64,000 nucleotides of DNA from CAZXEJ01 sp964639895. Its GTDB lineage: Bacteria; Desulfobacterota_D; UBA1144; Nemesobacterales; JADFKM01. The stretch lies in the NCBI GenBank assembly GCA_964639895.1, contig CAZXEJ010000005.1, forward strand, positions 4,436 to 68,435, written 5' to 3'. The notes under the pieces were generated by a model, which worked only from the letters and a program-made list of their open reading frames with translations, did not search any database and was not told the origin of the DNA. How positions within the stretch are numbered: the stretch's first letter is position 1; each line of letters begins with the position of its first letter. This document shows, in pieces, positions 10,698-19,729 of this stretch. The position numbers and the translations under genes were made by a program.

Positions 10698-11849
10698 CTA
10701 TCCGCCGCCCGCCCGCCTTATACGCTCGACGACGGGCGGCAACACCTCGAGCACGCGGCGCACATCCGCCTCGGTGGTCCACTTGCCGAGACTTATCCTT
10801 ATGGAGGAGCGGGCCTCCTCCTCGCCTAGACCCATGGCCAGAAGCACGTGCGAGGCCTCGACGTTCCCTTCCGAACACGCAGACCCAGTCGATATCTCTA
10901 TCCCTTCCAGGTCAAGGCTCATAACAAGCGCCTCGCCCGAGACCCCCTCCACGTAGAGGTTGAGCGTGTTTGGGACGCTTCCCTCGAGATCGCCGTTGAT
11001 ACTCACGCCATCGATCCTCCCTGCGATCCCCTCCCACAGCATCTCCCTCAATCCGCCCACGCGCGAGGCCTCCTCCCTCCACTCCTCGCTCACGAGCCGC
11101 GCCGCCTCCCCCAACCCCACGGCCGCGGCCACGTTCTCCGTGCCGGAACGCAACCCCCGTTCCTGCCCGCCCCCATGGAGAAGCGGCTCCAGCACCGTGC
11201 CGGCACGGACGAACAGCGCCCCCGCCCCCTTGGGGCCGTACACCTTGTGGGCCGAGACCGACAGCAGGTCGGCGCCCGCGGCATCGACATCGACCTCCAC
11301 CTTGCCCAAGGCCTGGACGGCGTCCGTGTGGAAAAGCGCGCCGCGGGCATGCGCCACCTCGGCGGCCTCGGCGACGGGCATCACCATGCCGGTCTCGTTG
11401 TTGACCCACATGATGGAGACCAGACGCGTCGAATCGTCCACGGCCCTGCGCAGGGCGTCGATGTCTACAACGCCGCGCCGGTCCACACCCACGTAGGCGA
11501 CCTCGTAGCCCAGACGCTCGAGGAACCGGAACGGTTCGAGGACCGAGGCGTGTTCGACGGCCGAAGTGACGGCCTTGGCCCCGCGCGGGGCGGCAAGCAT
11601 CACGCCGAGGACGGCTGCGTTGTTGCTCTCGGTACCCCCGGACGTGAACACCACCTCGTCCACCGCAGCCCCCAGGGCGGCCGCCACCTTCTCCCTGGCC
11701 TCGTCCAGCGCGGCCCTCGCCGCGGCTCCCGACGAGTGGATGCTCGAAGGGTTCCCCCAGGTGTGCTCCAGGCAGTCGCCCACCGCACGGCGCACGCGCT
11801 CGTCGAGGGGAGTCGTGGAGTTGTAGTCGAGATAGACGGTCCGATCCAC
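10698..11849 (-). CDS. Cysteine desulfurase (NifS/IscS class)
   Basis: PLP enzyme that takes sulfur from cysteine as a persulfide for Fe-S cluster and thio-cofactor assembly. 383 residues. The PLP aldimine lysine is in SAHKVYGPKG (Lys202), the ring-stacking histidine in VEHASVL (His100), and the catalytic cysteine in STGSACSEG (Cys325). The long flexible loop is of the class I (NifS/IscS) type rather than SufS. GTG 11849 is chosen because GGGGAG lies 7 nt upstream and the protein then begins VDRTVYLDYN; TTG 11864 is an alternative. It follows cysE by 163 bp on the same strand. No sufS is near the suf operon, so this may supply it. Confidence 0.9.
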   Translation of the reverse strand: MDRTVYLDYNSTTPLDERVRRAVGDCLEHTWGNPSSIHSSGAAARAALDEAREKVAAALGAAVDEVVFTSGGTESNNAAVLGVMLAAPRGAKAVTSAVEHASVLEPFRFLERLGYEVAYVGVDRRGVVDIDALRRAVDDSTRLVSIMWVNNETGMVMPVAEAAEVAHARGALFHTDAVQALGKVEVDVDAAGADLLSVSAHKVYGPKGAGALFVRAGTVLEPLLHGGGQERGLRSGTENVAAAVGLGEAARLVSEEWREEASRVGGLREMLWEGIAGRIDGVSINGDLEGSVPNTLNLYVEGVSGEALVMSLDLEGIEISTGSACSEGNVEASHVLLAMGLGEEEARSSIRISLGKWTTEADVRRVLEVLPPVVERIRRAGGG

Positions 11850-12012
11850 GTGAGCTCTCCCCAAGCAGTGAAGGTCTCTACCCTGCCCCGGAACGCCCCC
11901 AGGCCGGCCGAAGGAGGCTCAACCCCTGCTGGCCCCGACCCTTCTCCCACCCCCGAAGGCCGCCACCCTGACGGGCGCCCTACACCGCTTCGCACGAGAC
12001 TGCCCGCCACCC

Positions 12013-12714
12013 CTACTTGGTCTTTATGGCCGTGAGCCCACGCCCGGCACCCTGCACGCCCTTGCTCGACGCCGCGGCCTCCAGTTCCTCGAGCCTCTTC
12101 TCCAGGGCCTCCACCCTGTCGAGAAGCCTCTCGACCATCCTTTGTTCGGGATCGGGAATCTTGTTGTGCTCGAGCCCGGGGTAGACGGGGTATTCCTCTT
12201 TGAGTACCACCTTGCCCGGGATGCCCACCACCGTGGAGTTGGGGGGGACATCGGATATGACCACCGAGTTGGCCCCGATGCGGGAGTTCGCCCCCACGGT
12301 GAGCGGGCCCAGCACCTTGGCCCCGGCGCCGACGATGACGTTGTCCCCAATGGTGGGGTGGCGCTTGCCTCGTGTGAAACTGGTTCCTCCGAGCGTGACG
12401 CCGTGGTAGATGGTCACGTTGTCCCCGATCTCCGAGGTCTCACCGATCACGACACCCATGCCGTGGTCGATGAAGAAGCTCCTGCCGATGCGCGCCCCGG
12501 GGTGGATCTCGATTCCGGTCAGGAACCGCCCCACGTGGGAGAGGGCGCGTGCGGGCAGCTTGAAGCCCCGCACCCAGAGCCAGTGTGCAACGCGGTGGAA
12601 CAGGATGGCGTGGAACCCGGGGTAGGTGAGTATCACTTCAAGCGTGGTCCTGGCGGCGGGATCCCGCTCGAAGACGGCTTTGATGTCGGACCGGACCAGT
12701 TCGAGGAACGCCAT
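12013..12714 (-). CDS. cysE: Serine O-acetyltransferase
   Basis: Acetylates serine to O-acetylserine, the first step of cysteine synthesis. 233 residues. The N-terminal helical domain carries the DPAARTTLEVILTYPGFHAI block, and the left-handed beta-helix carries FIDHGMGVVIGE, NVTIYHGVTLGG and RHPTIGDNV hexapeptides. After the catalytic core there is a C-terminal helix (MVERLLDRVEALEKRLEELE) and a basic tail, the form seen with the EpsC-like variant. ATG 12714 lies 5 nt after a -10 box. Likely transcribed with the downstream cysteine desulfurase. Confidence 0.93.
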   Translation of the reverse strand: MAFLELVRSDIKAVFERDPAARTTLEVILTYPGFHAILFHRVAHWLWVRGFKLPARALSHVGRFLTGIEIHPGARIGRSFFIDHGMGVVIGETSEIGDNVTIYHGVTLGGTSFTRGKRHPTIGDNVIVGAGAKVLGPLTVGANSRIGANSVVISDVPPNSTVVGIPGKVVLKEEYPVYPGLEHNKIPDPEQRMVERLLDRVEALEKRLEELEAAASSKGVQGAGRGLTAIKTK

Positions 12715-12719
12715 AGTTA

Positions 12720-12749
12720 AAAGTATTCAGGAATAGAAGGGGAAATCAA
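12720..12749 (-). promoter_or_regulatory. Promoter of cysE
   Basis: Minus strand TTGATT (12744-12749), 18 nt, TACTTT (12720-12725), then 5 nt to ATG 12714: leaderless geometry. Confidence 0.5.
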
Positions 12750-13065
12750 AGCGGCCGCACCGCCTACGGGCAGGCAAGGGCGGACGGACGAAACCAAACC
12801 AAAGGAAGAGTAAAACCGGACGAGCAAACGGAACCGAAGGCGTCCCCTGACGGAGCCACGGGAGACGCGATGGATGCAGTCCCAACCCCGAAGCTTGGAG
12901 GCTCCATCACCGCCGGCCGAACGTCGCACCTTCCCAAGAGGGGGTCGCACCGCTCGCGGCACATCCACAACTCAAACACAAGCACCACTTCTTCCACGCC
13001 GCCCGGCGAAGACGGGCGCTGCGCTCCGGCAAAAACTCCTTCGTCGCCTCGGGCGGCGTCTATAC

Positions 13066-13094
13066 TTCACCACGTGGGGTAAAAGTTGTAGAAT
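13066..13094 (+). promoter_or_regulatory. Promoter of the UbiA-type gene
   Basis: TTCACC (13066-13071), 17 nt, TAGAAT (13089-13094), then 8 nt to ATG 13103: leaderless geometry. Confidence 0.4.
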
Positions 13095-13102
13095 TCTTCG
13101 AA

Positions 13103-13981
13103 ATGGCCGTTCGTACCTATACCACGCTCAGGCTGCTCCGCCCCCACCACTGGATAAAGAACCTCCTCGTCCTGGCGCCGCCCTTCTTCGGGGGAACCCT
13201 CTTCACCGATCCCGCCCTCATGGGGCGGATGGCGGTGGCGTTCGTCGCGTTCTCGCTTGCCGCCTCGAGCGGCTACATGATAAACGACGTAGTAGACGTC
13301 GAGCGCGACCGCATCCACCCCCGCAACAGGCTCCGGCCTGTTGCCGCGGGAGAAGTGGGAGCGCGGCGAGCGGTGGCGATTGCGCTGCTGTTACTTGCAG
13401 CCTCGCTCGCTGCGGCAGCCGCCCTCGGCACACGTGTCGCGGCACTAGTCGTAAGCTACCTAGTGCTGCAGCTCTCCTACACCTTCGGCCTCAAGCACGT
13501 ACCCATCCTGGGTTCGTTCGCCATAGCCCTTGGGTTCGTGTTCCGCATCTCCGTGGGCGGGGCCGCCTCGGGGGTGGAGATATCCAGCTGGCTCTACCTG
13601 ACCACGTTCCTCTTGGCGCTGCTCCTCGCATTCGGCAAGAGGAAACACGAGCTCGCACTCGACGACCCGGGAGCCTTCCGGGGCGAGCTGGCCCACTACC
13701 CGAGCCGCTACGTGGACTATGCCACGGTCATGTTCTCCACGACGGCCCTGGTCACTTATTCGCTCTACACGGTCGAGCGGGGCCCAAAGGCGTTCATACT
13801 GACCGTACCTCTCGCTTGCTACGGCGTCCTCCGCTACCTCTATATTGTCCACACGGGCGTCACCGGGGACCCCACCGAGGCGCTCGTCACCGACCGGCCC
13901 CTTCTCGCTGCCGTGGCCCTATGGGTGGTCCTTACGGCCGCCATCATCCAGTTTCCCGATCTCTTCGGCTTCCTCCTTTAG
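13103..13981 (+). CDS. UbiA-family prenyltransferase, decaprenyl-phosphate phosphoribosyltransferase type
   Basis: Integral membrane enzyme expected to join phosphoribosyl diphosphate to a polyprenyl phosphate, giving a lipid-linked ribose/arabinose donor. 292 residues, about nine membrane segments. RPHHWIKNLLVLAP (13-26) and the first Asp motif NDVVDVERD followed by HPRNRLRPVAAG (61-83) are the hallmarks of this subfamily rather than of quinone UbiA. The second motif region (SYTFGLKHVPILG) follows near 130. ATG 13103 sits 8 nt after a -10 box. Its 3' end overlaps the convergent TMTC-like gene by 63 bp. A lipid-linked pentose suggests arabinose-containing surface glycans, an inference. Confidence 0.82.
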   Translation: MAVRTYTTLRLLRPHHWIKNLLVLAPPFFGGTLFTDPALMGRMAVAFVAFSLAASSGYMINDVVDVERDRIHPRNRLRPVAAGEVGARRAVAIALLLLAASLAAAAALGTRVAALVVSYLVLQLSYTFGLKHVPILGSFAIALGFVFRISVGGAASGVEISSWLYLTTFLLALLLAFGKRKHELALDDPGAFRGELAHYPSRYVDYATVMFSTTALVTYSLYTVERGPKAFILTVPLACYGVLRYLYIVHTGVTGDPTEALVTDRPLLAAVALWVVLTAAIIQFPDLFGFLL

Positions 13982-15715
13982 CCTGTCCGTAAGGCCCAGA
14001 GTCAGTGCCGTCGCCGCTTCCTTCTTGGCGCGGGCGACTTCACCCTGGGCCAGATAGACCTTGGCCAGCAACAGGTGCGCTCTGGCGTAGCGCGGAGCAA
14101 GCTCTAGGGCACGTCCAAGATAGCGGGCCGCAGCGCGCAGCGCTTCTTCCCGGGCCGGGCCGGCCGACGTCTCGGCCTCTATGTAGCGCAGCAGTCCCAA
14201 GTGGTAGTAGGTGCGCATGTAGTGCGGGTCGTAGCGCTCGGCGCGCGTCAATGCGAGGCGGGCCTTCCGGTATTGGCCCATGTCGATGTATGTGGCGGCC
14301 AGATTGTTGGCCGTCACGGCACGGCCGTGGTCGGTATCCACCACCTCGGGCCTGAGCGCGCGCAGAAACTCGAGGGCGGCCTCCTCGTATCTACCCTCTG
14401 CGCGCAGCGCGTAGCCGAGGTTTACGTGCGGAAGCGCGTGCCACGGCGACCTCTCCACCGTATCGCGCCACAGCACAAGGTCCGAGCGCCAGACGGCCTC
14501 CCGGGCCACGGTGAGCCAGCCGAAGAGGACAAGTATGACCACCACCCCGACTGCGGCGGCCGCCCGGCGGGGTGCGGGCCGCTCGAGCGCCGCGGCCAGC
14601 CAGTACCCCACTACCAGCGCCCAACCGGCCGAGGGTATGAACAGGTACCTCTCGGCCACGGGGGTCGCGGCTATGCCGTACAGGGCGACGAGTGCCGACG
14701 GGCCCAGTGCGGCGAGCATCCACCACACGCCGAACGGCGTCACCCTGTCGCCCCGCCTCACGGCGGCGGCCGTAAGAGCAGCTAGCGCCGCGAGCGAGGC
14801 GGCCGAGAGGGCCACGTAGACGGGCGACTCAGGTATGGATACCACGAACGCATTGAACGTGAGCGGAAAGACGAGCTTGTAGAGGTAGAATCCGTAGACG
14901 GCAACGAGCGTGAGGGCTGCCTTGACGAAGCCCTGCAGGGCGGTGAGCGGCTCGGCCCCGCCCGCCGATGCGGCCTCCAGAGCGGCGGGTGGAAGGTTCA
15001 TATAATGTCTGCCGCGCAGGTACAGGTAGAGGGCCGTCACCCCCACGTAGAGGGCGAGCGACGCAACGGAGCGGCCCCTTCGCAACCCGCCGGCCGCGGC
15101 CTCGAAGAACAGGACGGCCAGCGGGAAGGCCACGGCCGCCTCCTTGGACAGCAACGACAGCGCGAAGCCGAGTGCAGCCCCAGCCACGTATGCGACTCCC
15201 GCCGCCCCCGACGCCGACCGACCCTTGGCGTGAAGTGCGAGGGCCAGGAAGAAGAACAGTCCCGCCAACACGTCAGTCCGTCCCGAGACCCAGGCCACCG
15301 ATTCTACATGCATGGGATGGAGGGCGAACAGCGCGGCTCCCAGCAACGCCCCGGCCGGTGCCGTGGACGGAGCAAGCGCGCCCAGCACCAGAAGGAAGGC
15401 CGCCCACAGCGCCACCACCGAAGCTCCGTAGAGGACTACGTTCGTAAGGTGGAACCCACGGGGGGCCCTACCCCACAGGGCACCGTCCACGACGTAGGAG
15501 GCGTAGAGAACCGGCCTCCAGTAGCGGGCCATCTTGCTCTCGGCCGGAGGGGGCAGCAACTGGCCGATCATCCCCCGGGTAGTGAACGTATCGAGGCTCT
15601 TCTCTATGACCTCTACGTCGTCCCAGACGAAGCCCCCACGGAGCGAAGGAGCGTAGACGGAGGCGGCTAGAAGAAAGAGAAAGAGCGACGTGAGAACCTT
15701 ACGCCCGATGGACAT
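13919..15715 (-). CDS. TMTC-like membrane protein with C-terminal TPR repeats
   Basis: 598 residues. The N-terminal ~420 residues hold many hydrophobic segments with GFVWDD (28-33), RYWRPV, FHLTNV and HPMHVESVAWVSGRTDVLA (133-151). These are features of GT-C-fold proteins resembling TMTC O-mannosyltransferases (DUF1736 region). The C-terminal ~170 residues are TPR repeats (for example HALPHVNLGYALRAEGRYEEAALEF). Probably a lipid-linked-sugar-dependent protein glycosyltransferase; the donor is unknown. ATG 15715 lies 7 nt after a perfect TATAAT. It faces and overlaps the UbiA-type gene, which may make its lipid donor. Confidence 0.75.
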   Translation of the reverse strand: MSIGRKVLTSLFLFLLAASVYAPSLRGGFVWDDVEVIEKSLDTFTTRGMIGQLLPPPAESKMARYWRPVLYASYVVDGALWGRAPRGFHLTNVVLYGASVVALWAAFLLVLGALAPSTAPAGALLGAALFALHPMHVESVAWVSGRTDVLAGLFFFLALALHAKGRSASGAAGVAYVAGAALGFALSLLSKEAAVAFPLAVLFFEAAAGGLRRGRSVASLALYVGVTALYLYLRGRHYMNLPPAALEAASAGGAEPLTALQGFVKAALTLVAVYGFYLYKLVFPLTFNAFVVSIPESPVYVALSAASLAALAALTAAAVRRGDRVTPFGVWWMLAALGPSALVALYGIAATPVAERYLFIPSAGWALVVGYWLAAALERPAPRRAAAAVGVVVILVLFGWLTVAREAVWRSDLVLWRDTVERSPWHALPHVNLGYALRAEGRYEEAALEFLRALRPEVVDTDHGRAVTANNLAATYIDMGQYRKARLALTRAERYDPHYMRTYYHLGLLRYIEAETSAGPAREEALRAAARYLGRALELAPRYARAHLLLAKVYLAQGEVARAKKEAATALTLGLTDRLKEEAEEIGKLDDGGRKDHP

Positions 15716-15722
15716 TTGGGAA

Positions 15723-15753
15723 ATTATAACACCCGCCTGCGGGACGACCGCAA
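15723..15753 (-). promoter_or_regulatory. Promoter of the TMTC-like gene
   Basis: Minus strand TATAAT (15723-15728), 7 nt before ATG 15715. A TTGCGG (15748-15753) lies 19 nt upstream of it. The perfect -10 so close to the start implies a leaderless mRNA. Confidence 0.5.
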
Positions 15754-15983
15754 ACGAAGAGGGATGGAGACGCGCGGCCTCTGCGGGGGGAACGTGAACC
15801 GCTATTGCATGGACGGCTTGTCTCGGCGCCGTGCGCCATCCCTTCCCCCCACCGACCGGACACACGGACGGCGGTATCCCGCCACCACATTGCAGAACGA
15901 GAGAGTGGGATACCGGTAGACGCCGCGCAGCAAGATGCTTCTAGGGCGTCCGGAGCCTGCCTGTGGAATTACCTCCGCCGGGC

Positions 15984-17183
15984 TCAGGCGACGGAGCCGC
16001 CCACGGACTGGTACTGTTGGATGCGCCTTTCGCGCTGCTCGTGGGTGAGGCGCTTGAGCACCCTCATCGACACGGGGAACTCAGCCACCGAGCGCACCTC
16101 TATGTGGCCGCGCTCGAGCGCCCGCCGGAACACCTCTTCGCCGCGCTCGGAGCGGACGATACAGATGGTCCAGCCATCGGCGCCCACGCCGCCCGCCGAG
16201 ATGTCGGCGTGCTCGGCCGAGAAGTCGCCGCAGTAGTTGCACTGCTCGCGCTGGTAGATGCGCGCCTCCTTGAGCGGGGTCTCGATGCGGCGCCCGTCCT
16301 TGAGGTCGGTCACTATCTTGCCCTTCACGTTGAGCTTTACCACGTCCTCAGGGTCTATGCCGGCCTGCTCGCGCAGATACTCGTTGAGGAATCCGTCGAA
16401 GACGAACGTCTCCGTGCAGAAGAGGCCTATAGAGAGCTTTACGGCCCGGGCGTACTGGCGGAAGTGTTTCCTCTGCTTGTCGACGTTCTTGGGGCCGCGG
16501 CTCTCGTCGATGAAGTCGTCCGGTGCGCCGAGGTTGGCGGCGTAGCCGGACACCTCGCACGACACGCCCACCAGCGCCACCCGAGAGAGCTTGTGCTTGT
16601 CGACGGCTTCTTTGAGCATGAGCGGAGTGGCGCAGTAGGTATACCACGACTTTGCGTTCTCGAGCAGCTCGTCGACGCTCGTGACCACCTTGGGCACGGG
16701 CTTCAGCCATAGCTCGTCCGACGGGCCCGCCACGCATGCGCCCTCGATCAACCCCTCGTTGAAGGCGGTCCTCAGGATCTCCGTCACCACGCCCCCGTCC
16801 TGTGCGCGACTTACGACGCCGGGGTCGGTGCTTCGTGCCGCGCAGATGAACCTTGCGACGCCGTAGTACTCGTCCTCGCGGCGGCGCCTTCCGAAGGCCC
16901 GCTCGTCCAGCTCTTCGGGGCTTATGGGCCTCATCCTGTAGGGGCTCAGTCTCTCGCAGGCGTTGGCGCAGACGTCACACCCGATCTGCTCGCTTATGGG
17001 GCAGTAGTCGAACCCCTTCTTGGGCTTGGCCACGTAGGGGAACATCGAGTCGTGGTCGTACTTTATCACGCCGTAGGGACAGGTGACGACACACATCGAG
17101 CAACCGCAACAGCTACCCAACGCCACGACCTCATTCATCATCCGCTTGAACGACTTGACAAGGGTATCCGTCTGGGCGTCCAT
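15984..17183 (-). CDS. FrhB-like coenzyme F420-dependent iron-sulfur oxidoreductase subunit
   Basis: Member of the F420 hydrogenase/dehydrogenase beta-subunit family, flavoproteins that exchange hydride with F420. 399 residues. An N-terminal 4Fe-4S motif SCCGCSMCVVTCP (Cys25, 28, 31, 35) is followed by a second Cys set (Cys61, 69, 72, 76). The FrhB N and C domains follow, ending with EQCNYCGDFSAEHADISAGGVGADGWT. It is the last gene of the F420 operon, 37 bp after cofH, so it is probably an F420 user. No hydrogenase, FpoD or sulfite reductase gene is nearby, so its redox partner is unknown. Confidence 0.82.
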   Translation of the reverse strand: MDAQTDTLVKSFKRMMNEVVALGSCCGCSMCVVTCPYGVIKYDHDSMFPYVAKPKKGFDYCPISEQIGCDVCANACERLSPYRMRPISPEELDERAFGRRRREDEYYGVARFICAARSTDPGVVSRAQDGGVVTEILRTAFNEGLIEGACVAGPSDELWLKPVPKVVTSVDELLENAKSWYTYCATPLMLKEAVDKHKLSRVALVGVSCEVSGYAANLGAPDDFIDESRGPKNVDKQRKHFRQYARAVKLSIGLFCTETFVFDGFLNEYLREQAGIDPEDVVKLNVKGKIVTDLKDGRRIETPLKEARIYQREQCNYCGDFSAEHADISAGGVGADGWTICIVRSERGEEVFRRALERGHIEVRSVAEFPVSMRVLKRLTHEQRERRIQQYQSVGGSVA

Positions 17184-17220
17184 CTTCTATCACCTCGCTC
17201 CGGGGGGTAGGAGGCCGATG

Positions 17221-18459
17221 TCAGGCCACTTTCTCTTCTCTATCGAACAGTTGGAGTATCTCGTACGTGGTCGATCGCTCGGCCGGAATGCGGCCGATCT
17301 GTCGGGTCAAGCGGCGGAACTCCTCGGGCGGGAAGTACTCGCCGTAGTTGGCGCCGGCGGCCCTGGATATCTGCTCCTCCATGAGGGTGCCGCCGAAGTC
17401 GTTGGCGCCGGCCGTGAGGGAGAACTGGGCGAACTCGGGGCCCTGCTTGACCCAGGAGACCTGGATGTTGTTTATCCAGCCGCGCAGCATGAGGCGCGAG
17501 ACGGCGTACATCTTGAGCTGGTCGAGATCGCTCGGCCCGCCGCGGGCGAGCCCCTTCTTGTAAAGCCTCGTGTTCCATGGGATGAACCGCAGTGGGACGA
17601 ACTCCGTGAATCCACCCGTCTCCTTCTGTATGTCACGCAACGTCTCCAGGTGCTTGGCCCAGTGGTGGGGCTTGTCGACGTGGCCGTACATGATGGTCGA
17701 CGTCGTACGCATACCGGCACGGTGGGCCTTTTTCACAATGCTTATCCACTTCTCGGTGGGTATCTTGCCCGGTGCTATGATGCGGCGGATGCTGTCGTCG
17801 AGTACCTCGGCCGCCGTGCCGGGGAAGGTGTTGTGGCCCGCGTCCTTCAACATCTCGATGAAGTCCTCTTCGCTCCTGCCTATGGTCTTTGCACCGTAGT
17901 ATATCTCGAACGGAGAGAAGCAGTGTGTATGCATCTGGGGGACCGCTCGCTTCACGGTCTTTATGAGCTCGATGTAGAAGTAGCCGTCGATATCGGGATG
18001 CATCCCCCCCTGCATGCACACCTCCGTGGCACCCCGCTCCCACGCTTCGCGGGTCTTCTCGGCCACCTCTTCCATGGTGAGGAAGTAGGCCCTCTCGTCC
18101 CCCTCGGGGGCCATGAAGTTGCAGAAGCCGCAGTAAGTGTTGCAGACGTTCGTGAAGTTTATGTTACGGTTGACCACGTATGTGACGACGTCACCCACGT
18201 CCTCCTTTCTTATGGCGTCTGCCGTAAGGGCAAGCGCGGCAAGGGAGGACACGTCGCGAAGGGTGAACAGGTAGACTGCGTCCTCGCGCGAGAGCTCCTC
18301 GCCCTTGAGTGCTGCTTCGAGAATGCGTGACGTGGCCGCAGGAGCCATGGCGAGCACCGCGTCCAGGGGAAGAGCCCTCCACTCCTCCATCGTGCTTCTC
18401 ACGTTGGCGAGCAGCCCGTTGTCCTCGCTCTCCCTTACGACGTCAACACCACTCTGCAT
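17221..18459 (-). CDS. cofH: FO synthase subunit 2 (radical SAM)
   Basis: With CofG it makes FO, the deazaflavin chromophore of F420, from tyrosine and a flavin precursor; CofH forms the tyrosine adduct. 412 residues. Radical SAM motif CNTYCGFC (Cys106, 110, 113); family blocks MQGGMHPDIDGYFY, HCFSPFEI, NTFPGTAAEVLDD and TTSTIMYGHV. ATG 18459 is fixed by a strong site, AAGGAGG, 9 nt upstream. It overlaps the end of cofG by 17 bp. MqnC/MqnE are relatives, but adjacency to cofG, cofE and cofD settles the assignment. Confidence 0.92.
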   Translation of the reverse strand: MQSGVDVVRESEDNGLLANVRSTMEEWRALPLDAVLAMAPAATSRILEAALKGEELSREDAVYLFTLRDVSSLAALALTADAIRKEDVGDVVTYVVNRNINFTNVCNTYCGFCNFMAPEGDERAYFLTMEEVAEKTREAWERGATEVCMQGGMHPDIDGYFYIELIKTVKRAVPQMHTHCFSPFEIYYGAKTIGRSEEDFIEMLKDAGHNTFPGTAAEVLDDSIRRIIAPGKIPTEKWISIVKKAHRAGMRTTSTIMYGHVDKPHHWAKHLETLRDIQKETGGFTEFVPLRFIPWNTRLYKKGLARGGPSDLDQLKMYAVSRLMLRGWINNIQVSWVKQGPEFAQFSLTAGANDFGGTLMEEQISRAAGANYGEYFPPEEFRRLTRQIGRIPAERSTTYEILQLFDREEKVA

Positions 18460-19729
18460 TACTCCGTGCCTCCTTGGGCAAATATCCATCGCCGTCCACC
18501 ATCGCTGCTGCCTTGGCGTACAGCTCTCCCGTAAGATAGTCCCTGTTCAGGTAGGCGGGATAGACGGGCAGCCTCTCGCGCAGCTCGAGTCCCAGGCGCC
18601 CGACCATCTCCTCCATCTTCTCCACCTGCGGCCAAGGGGCCTCCGGGTTTACGTAGTCGATGGTGATGGGGGAAACGCCCCCGAGATCGTTGGCGCCGGC
18701 CACGACGTAGAGCGGGTACTGGTCGGAGTTGAGGTTGGGCGGCACCTGTATGTTCATTTTGTCCGGGAACAGGAGCCTTGCTATGGCCACTGTCTTCACC
18801 ATATCGGCCACCGAGGGGACCGGCCAACGCTCCATGGGTATGCCCGGCTTGGGGGAGAAGTTCTGAATGATGATCTCCTGTATGTGGCCGTACTCGGCGT
18901 CCACCCTTTCGAGCGCGATGAGAGAATCGATCCTCTCCTCCCACGTCTCGCCGATACCTACCAGTATTCCCGACGTCCACGGGATGCGGAGTTCACCGGC
19001 CTCGGCGATCGTCCTCATCCTTACGGCGGGAACCTTGTCGGGGGAACCGTAATGGGCTTCGCCCTCGGCCAGAAGACGCTCGCTTACGGTCTCGAGCATG
19101 AGACCCATGCTGGGATTGGTCTTGCGCAGCTCCTCGAGCTCGTCCCTCTGGAGCACGCCGAGATTGGTATGGGGAAAGATTCCCTTCTCCAGGACGGCGC
19201 GGCTCATGGCGGCTGCGAACTCGGCCGTAGACGAGTACCCCATTCCGGCCAGCGCGTCACGGTAGACCTTGTACTTCTTCTCGGGCTTGTCTCCTGTCAC
19301 GAACAGCAGCTCCGTGCAGCCCAGCTCGGCCCCTCGGCCGGCCATCCGCACGACCTGGTCCGGCGGGACGAAAAGCGGCCCCTCGTCGGGCTCGGTCTTG
19401 AACGTGCAGTACGAACAGTTGTCCCGGCACAGCGTGGTAAGAGGGACGAACACGTTCTTCGAATAGGTCACCACCCGTCCCTTGGCCCTCTCCCTTACGG
19501 CCTTGGCCGCGGCGACGAGCGCCAGCAGATCGGGCCCTTCGACGGAGGCCAGATAGAGAGCATCTTCGCGGCTCAACCTGCCGCCGTCGAGCACCCGGCC
19601 CAGGATGTTTTCCAGTCTGCGGTCTCTAGCAGGGGAGAGATCGTCTTCTTCGACGCCTAGAGGAGCAAGCAGGGAGTGCAGGAACCCGTCCCTTATCAAG
19701 GTGTGGGCCTGTTCAGCGAAAGAGATCAT
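18443..19729 (-). CDS. cofG: FO synthase subunit 1 (radical SAM)
   Basis: Radical SAM enzyme that completes the deazaflavin ring of FO. 428 residues. Motif CRDNCSYC (Cys101, 105, 108) preceded by ITYSKNVFVPLT-type sequence; GILVGIGET, IIIQNFSPKPG and GANDLGGVSPIT are CofG signatures. An N-terminal extension of about 85 residues resembles the one on the neighbouring CofH (RLSREDALYLASV versus ELSREDAVYLFTL), suggesting both share a helical cap. Overlaps cofE by 17 bp, implying coupled translation. Confidence 0.93.
   Translation of the reverse strand: MISFAEQAHTLIRDGFLHSLLAPLGVEEDDLSPARDRRLENILGRVLDGGRLSREDALYLASVEGPDLLALVAAAKAVRERAKGRVVTYSKNVFVPLTTLCRDNCSYCTFKTEPDEGPLFVPPDQVVRMAGRGAELGCTELLFVTGDKPEKKYKVYRDALAGMGYSSTAEFAAAMSRAVLEKGIFPHTNLGVLQRDELEELRKTNPSMGLMLETVSERLLAEGEAHYGSPDKVPAVRMRTIAEAGELRIPWTSGILVGIGETWEERIDSLIALERVDAEYGHIQEIIIQNFSPKPGIPMERWPVPSVADMVKTVAIARLLFPDKMNIQVPPNLNSDQYPLYVVAGANDLGGVSPITIDYVNPEAPWPQVEKMEEMVGRLGLELRERLPVYPAYLNRDYLTGELYAKAAAMVDGDGYLPKEARSNAEWC

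Larger units (their letters stand above)
12715..13102. other. Divergent spacer between cysE and the UbiA-type gene
   Basis: 388 bp holding the two outward promoters and another GCGGCCGC palindrome (12751-12758); no gene seen. Confidence 0.6.

Noticed and set aside
10848..12035. 395-codon plus-strand frame
   Set aside because: His/Pro/Arg-rich antisense shadow of the cysteine desulfurase.
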